From Larix sibirica (Eukaryota; Streptophyta; Pinopsida; Pinales; Pinaceae), in NCBI GenBank assembly GCA_004151065.3, contig NWUY0300029196.1:5142-20323 (forward strand): DNA of 15,182 bases, in the 5' to 3' direction. Each line of letters begins with the position of its first letter. The first letter of the stretch is position 1. The notes under the pieces are model-generated. The model searched no databases, was not told where the DNA came from, and saw only the letters and a list, made by a program, of their open reading frames with translations. The position numbers and the translations under genes are program-made. Below are positions 9,311 through 15,182 of this stretch, in pieces.

Positions 9311-9811
9311 ATGGCTCAATATTGCAAAAGCGATGGGTGTGTTTTGTGTGATCTAGCTAATGTTAGAAGAAGTGTAGAGTTGTGGGATAGTGAAGGCTCA
9401 AAAATTGGTGGTGAATTCATCCCTACTATGGAGTCTCTAGAACAAGTGGGAGAAAAATTTGTACATGGAAATTCAAGAATGGGACCAATATGCTATTGAG
9501 ATAGCCACCCAACACAGGATGCTTCAAGATATAGAGTAGGAATTCAAGGCATTTATCCAAATTCAAAGAAGAAAATTTCTAGAGTTAGATTTGAAACTAA
9601 ACCCATCGATCTCATTGGTGGCAAACATTTTTAGGTTTCTCAACCTCCAAGGGATGTACTTTGGTATCCCCCTTTATCAATTTCCTCTACAAATGTGGAT
9701 TCCTCCTTACATGGCTCATCAAATACCAAGGATGAGAACATGGAGAATCATGTCTATTACACACAAGAACTGGTGGTCTTTGGAGAAGACACTTTCCCTA
9801 TGAACCAATGA
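9311..9811 (+). pseudogene. Decayed coding stretch of unrecognised family
   Basis: Three adjoining frames read like protein, and none alone is long. From ATG 9311 comes MAQYCKSDGCVLC... to about 9440 (IPTMESL). The reading then shifts by one to NKWEKNLYMEIQEWDQYAIE and a Glu/Lys/Gln-rich helix-forming part (RMLQDIE, TAG stop at 9537-9539, then EFKAFIQIQRRKFLELD). From about 9620 it shifts again to a Ser/Pro/Asn-rich tail (PPRDVLWYPP, then TQELVVFGEDTFPMNQ) ending with TGA at 9809-9811. The amphipathic middle and polar tail look like a transposon-associated or gag-like protein, but I recognise no domain and assign no function. The evidence is amino-acid composition only. Confidence 0.35.
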
Positions 9812-11009
9812 GGATTTCAACAAGGAGATGCAGGTGACATAAGATGTTCTTGTTTTAATTTCTATGTTCTTTGTATAAATATTCTGGGGTTAAGTTACTA
9901 AGTGAATCCATAAAAATGGGTAACAACTCTTAGTGAAATGTGGTGATAAAAATTTGACATTTAAAATCTTTATTAAATTGAAGCCCTCAAAACTCATGCG
10001 TGTCTTGTGAATTTTGATATGTAGTAAAAAAAAATTGTAGATAATTGTGTTGTCTTTCTAACGATATTTTTTCAAAAATAATTAATATAATTCAGTGTGT
10101 CAAATTTGCATTTAATTAAATGTTTGTCCTTACAAATTTATGAAAAAGTTAGCAAGTGATTTGTGTTCCCATCAACTAATTCAATGTTTAATGCATAATT
10201 TTCAAAAACAAAAATATATGCATATGAACTACACAGAGCAACGTAGATCCCACTTCTTTTTGAAGTTTACCAATTAATATTTGAATCACATTTTATAGAT
10301 ATCTTTGTTCTCATCTATTTTTTTCCAAATATTTACATAAAATGAAAAACCAAAAACACCCTTTTGAAGAGGAAAAATCCATGGAAATCACACATATTTT
10401 TTATAATTTTTTGGTTGTGTATTTTTTATGCTACTATTTTTTTTAACGTCTTTGAAATTGCAAAAAACAAAAATTAGTATAATTTTTAAAATAAATTAAA
10501 TGCAAAATATAATATGAAATCGAAAGAGTGAAAATTATATGTCATTGGATAGAGGATTCATTGAGGAATCCACTGGCTTTAACTCTACCACCTAAGATGA
10601 ATGATATAAACATGAAATTTTTTAACAACCCTCCATAAATTTGTATGTATAATAATTGGGTGAATCCTCTTGGTAAGTAGGAAAATTCGAAGGCTAATTA
10701 ATCAATAATAAAATATGCAAATATATATTTTTAGTGAATATTTCATTGAGTTATAAAATCTTTGCAAAATATTGACGAATCATTCATTACATTATAAAAT
10801 CTTTGTAAATTTTTGATTAATATTTTACTGTAATAAGTTTTAAATTGAAAATATTAAGTATAAATACCAATATATATATATATATATATATAATCAATAT
10901 ATATATTGATTTTTTTATTGAAACATAAATATTTCAATTCCTTTAAATCACATGCAATACGGTATAAAATATTATAATCCATTATATTAATATTAATAAA
11001 CATATTTCT
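9812..11009. other. AT-rich stretch with no gene
   Basis: About 1.2 kb, strongly AT-rich with many A and T runs and no frame that looks coding. It includes the (AT)n/palindrome element listed separately. I see nothing else recognisable. Confidence 0.6.
10870..10910. repeat. (TA)n microsatellite joined to a perfect 18-bp palindrome
   Basis: About eleven TA units (10871-10892) run into ATCAATATATATATTGAT (10893-10910), which is its own reverse complement. The whole segment can form a hairpin or cruciform and would be prone to replication slippage. Confidence 0.9.
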
Positions 11010-11437
11010 GGGCCGACATGAGCGGGAGGAGTCCTCTATGACTCTGAAGGAACTAAAATGAAAGATTATGCATGAGGAATTGGAAAAATGTCCAACAACG
11101 GAGCTAAATGACTCGCCCTAATCAAAGGACGTGAACTTGCCAGAAGTGATGGAATTGAGGACCTTGTTGTTTTCGGCGACTCGATGTTGATTATTAGGGA
11201 AGCTAGGAGTTTGGAAAATTGTAGAAAGAAGCCTACTACCAAAACTCATCATCTGCTGAAAAACATCGTCAAGGAGTAAAAAGCAATCAACTTTTTGCAC
11301 ATTCTAAGATCCAATAACAAGTATGCGGATAAAATGGCAACAACGGAGTTAGGCTCGCTTGTGGGGTCTTGGTTTGCAATCAACAAGACCATGGATTTTC
11401 TTGGGTCCGTAACCTCCCCTTCGTTCCTAATGTTTAA
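11010..11437 (+). pseudogene. RNase H domain remnant of a plant retroelement
   Basis: Retroelement RNase H removes the RNA strand of RNA:DNA hybrids during reverse transcription. One frame (codons in phase with 11076) reads GGVLYDSEGTK, then SNNGAK, LALIKGRELARSDGIEDLVV, FGDSMLIIREAR, HHLLKNIVKE, INFLHILRSNNKYADKMA. This is the pattern of plant LINE/gypsy-type RNase H. Catalytic carboxylates: the Asp of GDS (11178-11180) and the Asp of ADKMA are kept, but the Glu expected in NNxAEW is Lys (11106-11108). The first Asp strand is missing. Stops interrupt the frame at 11019, 11073, 11109 (both of the latter at expected Trp codons) and 11277. After about 11340 the reading shifts frame to CGVLVCNQQDHGFSWV and ends at TAA 11435-11437. 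No reverse transcriptase is recognisable upstream, so this is a dead 5'-truncated copy. Family assignment is from motif recall. Confidence 0.8.
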
Positions 11438-11770
11438 TCTCAAACTCCACGTTACTCTTTGGATTTGGCTTGGTAATAGTAAAAGCACAAACCCATTTTC
11501 ACCCAACTTTGGGCTCCCTAACGTCAACCTCAACGAATTATCCGAGGCCATCCTCAGCGTCCTTTTGAAGATTCAGGATCAAATTACATGCTTGACCCAT
11601 ATGGCTCCCATGCAGGGCGTAATTGTTCTCATCCTCCGAGGCAGAATTGGCTTCAAGATTGGAAAAGACGCCATTCTCTCCTCATTTGAACTCTGCCTCA
11701 GCGAAGTTTACAAGCTCTGCAACAAGAATTTCAAGGTTAGTAGGTTTGAAGTCTACACAGAAGTAAGTGC
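11438..11770 (+). pseudogene. Coding-like remnant between RNase H and the coiled-coil ORF, unknown family
   Basis: An open frame (in phase with 11295, stop at 11814-11816) reads sensibly from about SKSTNPFSPNFGLPNVNLN through NELSEAILSVLLKIQDQI to FELCLSEVYKLCNKNFK. It contains amphipathic helices and no stop. Protein-like quality fades after about 11740, where the neighbouring frame takes over at ATG 11774. No known domain is recognised. It could be one half of a frameshifted ORF that continues downstream, carried by the same element as the RNase H. Confidence 0.4.
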
Positions 11771-11773
11771 AGT

Positions 11774-12310
11774 ATGGAAGAGGATCTCTCCACGCTCCAG
11801 TCTATCCTCTGCATGAAGCAGATTGCAGCACATGGGAGACTCCACTTTGATACTTTGAAATAGAACGACTCGAAGGCAGCCGGTGTAGGAACCAATAGTG
11901 TTCATCCCTTTGCATTGAACCATGGAAAGGCAAATTTTCTTGGACAGGGTCTCAAAGTGCCTACTGATGGAATGGGGTTTGACAATCTGACGGTTGAGTT
12001 CCAGACTTACCTGAAGGATATGGAAGCTCAGATCCGAACACTCCGTAATGAGAATTATGAATTCAAACGGGCTCTCACACATCTCTTCTCTCTGGTGAAA
12101 ACAACAAATGTTGAGGTTCGCAGTCTCAGTCCAAAAATCATTGGGCAAGTTGCCACTCTGGTAGAGGCAAAGCTCGAAAATCTGGATGTAAGGATTTTGG
12201 CAGTTCATGACACTGCCAAGGTGGTGGCAGCTAATCTTGACAGAATGCGTGCATACATCATCAGCCTTTCCGAGGAGCTCAAAGGAAATGTGGAGACCAA
12301 CCACTCGTAA
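11774..12310 (+). pseudogene. Coiled-coil ORF with one internal stop, unknown family
   Basis: From ATG 11774 (MEEDLSTLQSILCMKQIAA) the frame runs to TAA 12308-12310, about 178 codons, broken only by TAG at 11861-11863. The central part (FQTYLKDMEAQIRTLRNENY, then EFKRALTHLFSLV; about 12000-12100) has heptad-spaced Leu/Ile/Met typical of a coiled coil. Further amphipathic helices follow (VEAKLENLDVRILAVHDTAK, then LDRMRAYIISLSEELK). Composition is strongly protein-like. The open frame on the opposite strand is its shadow. A T-rich stretch follows (12311-12500), as in a 3' UTR. It lies directly behind the retroelement RNase H remnant, so it may be an accessory or captured ORF of that element. 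I do not recognise the family. Confidence 0.5.
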
Positions 12311-12509
12311 TTCGATGCATCTCTGTTTCTATGTTTTTTTTGGTGTTATCATGCTTTGTTTTAGAAACCTGATGGCTCATATGTATAGGCTTATAGTCTT
12401 TTACAAATCCTTTTATGTGTTTTGGTATCGCATCAAACAATGCTATGCTCTTTTGTCTTTCTATTAAGTTAGTATGTAAGGAGCTTCAAGAGTCCTAGAA
12501 TAGGCTTTT

Positions 12510-12752
12510 ATTATGAGCAGAATAGAACAGTTAAATCCAATCATGCAGGCTTGGCTCTTCTACTTCTCAGAGAGTAGCCCATGGAGGTCTCGAGTTCAAA
12601 TCACCTCGTCTTACGCGTGCCCTATGCTTGCGGATTGTGTGGGCGCACCTAAGTGTATAGTGGTAGCAAACAGGATTGGACCCCTGGACCCCGTGTTACA
12701 CGAGTACCAGCCCCATCCCAATTGTCGATTCCCCTAGTTACTTAAAAAAAAC
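12510..12752 (+). mobile_element. tRNA-derived SINE-like element with A-rich tail
   Basis: GGTCTCGAGTTCAAATCACC contains a B-box-like GAGTTCAAATC (12592-12602). A weak A-box-like TTGGCTCTTCTAC lies about 40 bp upstream. The element-like sequence ends in an A run (about 12743-12751). This fits a plant SINE of around 200 bp. The A box is poor and I could not identify target-site duplications, so the boundaries are approximate. The open frames across it are not convincing genes. Confidence 0.4.
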
Positions 12753-12888
12753 AATAGATCTACTACCCTTGACCACTCTAGACAACACCAATCAATTTAG
12801 GCACTTTACAATGGAGTTATTCAAGCCCTTAAGTAGGCATCGTCACATGAAATACCATGGGGAAATCACCAAACCCACTCAATGTTTT
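12751..12888 (+). repeat. Dispersed repeat X, copy 1
   Basis: The 138-bp segment starting ACAATAGATCTACTACCC and containing CACCAATCAATTTAGGCACT and ATTCAAGCCCTTAAGTAGG matches 13355-13492 in the same orientation and at equal length. Identity is high with scattered substitutions. Confidence 0.95.
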
Positions 12889-12979
12889 AACAGGTATTTG
12901 GGAATACAACATGCCCCCCTCTTTAGTCTACCTAAATCTACCTCTAGGCTTTTCATTGCACCGAAAAGGAGCATTTCTA

Positions 12980-13165
12980 CAGCCTGGGTGGGGGAAGTGT
13001 TTGCCTGTCCCATAAAAAATACAAAATAAAATAATAAAAAAATGCATCAATGTGTTGTAGCATAATGGAGCCAAGGTTGGGGGAAGTGTCCGCCTGTCCA
13101 AAAAAAATAAAAAATAAAAAAATAAGAATGCATGCATCAGTGTATTGTAGCATAGTGGTGATAGG
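12980..13165. repeat. Nested tandem repeats, cluster B (two ~90-bp units)
   Basis: Two units start GGGTGGGGGAAGTGT (about 12988) and GGTTGGGGGAAGTGT (about 13077). Each runs through CCTGTCC, an A-rich spacer and ATGCATCA, then GTGTTGTAGCATAATGG or GTATTGTAGCATAGTGG. They are the same family and orientation as cluster A, about 5.2 kb away. The A-box-like TAGCATAGTGG motif is present here too. Confidence 0.9.
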
Positions 13166-13360
13166 GATGGGTCTATACTAATATCATTCTAATTTGGGTC
13201 ATGGTTCCATCACGTTTTAAGGGTTTTGAGAAGCTTCTAAATCAACTCAATTTTTTTCAAACCCTTAATTTTATTGAAGAGATTGGACACATGTAAAAAC
13301 ACACACAATGAAGAATAAAATTTACCATGTAAACCCAAATTGGAAAAACCAGCAACAATA
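13166..13360 (+). repeat. Dispersed repeat Y, copy 2
   Basis: Matches 8053-8279 from GATGGGTCTATACTAATAT through GAAGAATAAAATTTACCAT to the AACAATA segment. Here it runs without a break into repeat X copy 2, showing the order tandem repeat, then Y, then X. Confidence 0.9.
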
Positions 13361-13492
13361 GATGTACTACCCGTAACCACTCCAACCAACACCAATCAAT
13401 TTAGGCACTTTACAATGGAATTATTCAAGCCCTTAAGTAGGGTTCATCACATGCAATGCCATGGGAAAATCACCAACCCCCCTCAAAGTTTT
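13355..13492 (+). repeat. Dispersed repeat X, copy 2
   Basis: Second 138-bp copy of the segment at 12751-12888, ending CCTCAAAGTTTT immediately before the N pair 13493-13494. Copy 1 continues from this point with AACAGGTATTTGGG, while sequence after the N is unrelated AT-rich DNA. Confidence 0.95.
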
Positions 13493-13494
13493 NN

Positions 13495-14265
13495 TCTTAT
13501 TATTATATTTATATGAACCAAATCTTAACTACCAACTATTTAGTTTCATCAAATCTATTGAAGAAGTTTTTGCATAACTAAAAAATATTAAATATGGTTT
13601 GATATAACAAATGGAATATTGATTTGAAAATAAGAAAAACACATTACATGGAAAAATGAAATGTTAATAAGTAGAATTGAATGGAATGCATCATTATATT
13701 TTTTAATTAAAACAATAGAACACTTAAAAAACTAATTATAGTGATTATTTGTTCCATTACATGCAATGGCATATGATGTCAATGCAATTGAAGTTTTAAG
13801 AAAAATTAGTGAAAAATTAACTAACTAAAATGAATTTATCAAATAAAATGAAGATTTAATTGATCAAATGGAAAGTAAAAAATGAGATTTGTAACTTTTT
13901 GTAATAATAATAAAAATATTCTTAACATAGAAATTGAAAGAATGTTTTTCCATAGAGTTTTCCCTCATTATCTTAAGAAAAAATCTGGATCTTTTAAATA
14001 CCATGGAGTTCCTCAACTCCTTAAATAAGATTTACCACATGCAATACCATAGGGAAAAATGATGGGTCACCCAAAACCATCGACCCATAAACAACCAACG
14101 CTAAACCCATTATTGACCGAATAAAGGTTACTTTAATCAATTTTTAGTGAAATCTTGGGCGAGCTACTCCTAAGAAAGCCTTGATTCTAATGAAATGGGG
14201 CTAAAATGGAGGATCCAAGTGAATTTGAGGGTGAAAATATATTAACACAAATTTAATTTATATTT
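13495..14265. other. AT-rich stretch with no gene
   Basis: Very AT-rich sequence without a coding-like frame. Its only recognisable content is the degenerate X-like segment at 14001-14060. The small open frame at 14266-14502 also looks like chance. Confidence 0.55.
14001..14060 (+). repeat. Degenerate third copy of part of repeat X
   Basis: CCATGGAGTTCCTCAACTCC, then TTAAATAAGATTTACCACAT, then GCAATACCATAGGG follow the same order as the second half of repeat X (GGAGTTATTCAAGCCCTTAA..., CACATG, ATACCATGGGG). It is clearly diverged. Confidence 0.65.
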
Positions 14266-14499
14266 TTGGATGGGCTAAATAGTTTACATACTAAAAAATC
14301 ATTTAATTTTAGGCCAACTATTTTAAAATATTTTAAAACATTTCTATATGAAAATTCGTCCATTCAAAATTTAAAACCCTATTATTTCGCCCATGGGCGA
14401 AGTTTCTCCCATAAAATTTTCCTTGGATATAAAAGGGATTCACTCTTTGGAAGTTACAACTACAAAAAATCATGTAGCATGAGGGATGGAAGACATGAT

Positions 14500-14668
14500 T
14501 AAGCACTTAATCGAGTGATATAACTGGATCAAGGTATTTTAAAAAACTTGATTGAGGGCTTAACAAATATTTTCAAATAGCTTGATCAAGGGTTAATTAA
14601 ACCCTCGATTGATGTATTTATTAGGTTAAATAGATATCTCGATGGAGATTTATAGCTCAATCGAGTTA
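14500..14668. repeat. Cluster of TCGAT/TTGATC-type motifs in both orientations
   Basis: Within 170 bp the sequence shows TAATCGAGTG, CTTGATTGAGGG, CTTGATCAAGGG, CCCTCGATTGATG, ATCTCGATGGAG and CTCAATCGAG. These are short imperfect variants of one motif, lying in both orientations and about 25-40 bases apart. The cause is unknown; it could be a decayed short-period repeat or binding-site array. Confidence 0.45.
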
Positions 14669-14699
14669 CTGCAAATCTAATATTTTCCTACAAATACTC

Positions 14700-14739
14700 G
14701 ACAATTCTGATTTTTTGTTGACAATTCTGATTATTTGTT
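14700..14739. repeat. 20-bp tandem duplication
   Basis: 14700-14719 (GACAATTCTGATTTTTTGTT) and 14720-14739 differ by one base. Confidence 0.95.
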
Positions 14740-14828
14740 GATTACAAATAAATAAAAACACATCTGAGCCAAAAAAAATTGGCATTGGGAAAAAGACACT
14801 TGAAAGAATAAATTAATCAACAATCAAG

Positions 14829-15047
14829 ATGGGAAATATGAAAAAATGTAGTAGGAAATATGATCGCCAACGAGTTGAAAACAATGAAGTGTGAGAGAAG
14901 GCTAGAGAAAGGATGAGACAAAGATATGTAGAACTAAAAGAACAACATGAATGACTTCTAGGTCAACCCATTTCTCAACCTTTGGTGCATATAATTGGAG
15001 AGTCTTTAGGTCATCTAGTTGAAGAAAATATCCGTAATTCTTTAGGT
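14829..15047 (+). pseudogene. Short decayed ORF with basic N-terminus, unknown family
   Basis: From ATG 14829 one frame reads MGNMKKCSRKYDRQRVENNE, a basic Arg/Glu-rich helix (EKARERMRQRYVELKEQ), then LLGQPISQPLVHIIGESLGH. It is broken by TGA at 14892-14894 and 14952-14954. In both places the surrounding pattern would suit Arg (CGA), so each stop could be a single C-to-T change. The basic, helical character resembles transposon-encoded N-terminal regions, but no family is recognised. Coding similarity may continue past 15040, where short repeats begin. Confidence 0.4.
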
Positions 15048-15050
15048 ATC

Positions 15051-15133
15051 TATTTAACCATTAAAATGCAAATCTATTTTATAATTCTTCAAATATATAT
15101 TTAACCATTAAAATGCATATCTATTTTACAATT
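15051..15133. repeat. 36-bp direct repeat at right end
   Basis: 15051-15086 and 15098-15133 (unit starts TATTTAACCATTAAAATGCA) differ at two bases and are separated by 11 bp. Confidence 0.95.
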
Positions 15134-15182
15134 TGTAATACCCCCATTTTGACCCTTAGGATATATTGGCTTTTATGTAAGC
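15134..15182 (+). mobile_element. Possible left edge of an LTR running out of the window
   Basis: TGTAATACCCCCATTTTGAC resembles the TGTAAYACCC start common in plant Ty3/gypsy LTRs. The other end, target-site duplication and internal region are outside the window, so this rests on the opening bases only. Confidence 0.3.

Noticed and set aside
11726-11772. Mini-intron (GTTAGT to GTGCAG) joining the two frames after RNase H
   Set aside because: At under 50 bp it is too short for a plant spliceosomal intron. A frameshift is simpler.
11753-12304. Minus-strand open frame, 183 codons
   Set aside because: Opposite the coiled-coil ORF, whose plus-strand text has the better protein character. Its own sequence has irregular Cys/His content without a motif.
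12676-13029. Plus-strand open frame, 117 codons
   Set aside because: It runs through the SINE tail, repeat X and the minisatellite, so the frame is open by chance across repeats.

Overview
This window looks like nuclear DNA of a seed plant, most likely a gymnosperm (conifer type). It holds a spliced NRT3/NAR2 gene, a UDP-glycosyltransferase with a phase-1 intron and the first exon of a PRMT10-type arginine methyltransferase. These are islands in AT-rich DNA full of decayed retroelement pieces, SINE-like sequences and short tandem duplications. The conifer assignment is inferred from this low gene density and from the protein variants; the sequence does not prove it. Nothing points to a bacterial, viral or organellar origin.

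Layout. (1) 1-1800: an apparently intact two-exon NRT3/NAR2-like gene on the minus strand, with a probable intron in its 5' leader. (2) 1800-3070: the shared upstream region of a divergent gene pair, with a tRNA-like SINE candidate, a perfect 32-bp duplication, an imperfect 71/89-bp duplication and a TATA box. (3) 3074-4403: a plus-strand UDP-glycosyltransferase pseudogene. Exon 1 is open and splices cleanly, but exon 2 has a stop, several small indels and no C-terminus; it ends at an N. (4) 4405-6780: no gene recognised, with duplicated 95-bp and 28-bp units and a GC-richer block at about 6229-6660. (5) 6790-7008: first coding exon of PRMT10 on the minus strand, with no further exon in the window. 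(6) 7434-8281: nested tandem repeats whose units carry a motif like the RNA polymerase III A box. (7) 8282-11010: very AT-rich DNA with one unrecognised decayed coding stretch (9311-9811). (8) 11010-12310: a dead RNase H domain of retroelement type, followed by two decayed coding stretches, one predicted to form a coiled coil. (9) 12510-13494: a SINE candidate and a second copy of the repeat family seen at 7434-8281. (10) 13495-15182: AT-rich repeats, a short decayed ORF with two TGA stops, and a possible LTR edge at the right end.

The three recognisable genes have unrelated roles: nitrate uptake, small-molecule glycosylation and protein arginine methylation. They do not form a pathway or cluster. 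N positions at 4404, 8280-8281 and 13493-13494 each fall where a recognisable sequence breaks off, so long-range order across them should be treated with caution. I found no convincing new biological system. The most distinctive items are the A-box-bearing repeat family and the RNase H plus downstream ORF arrangement.
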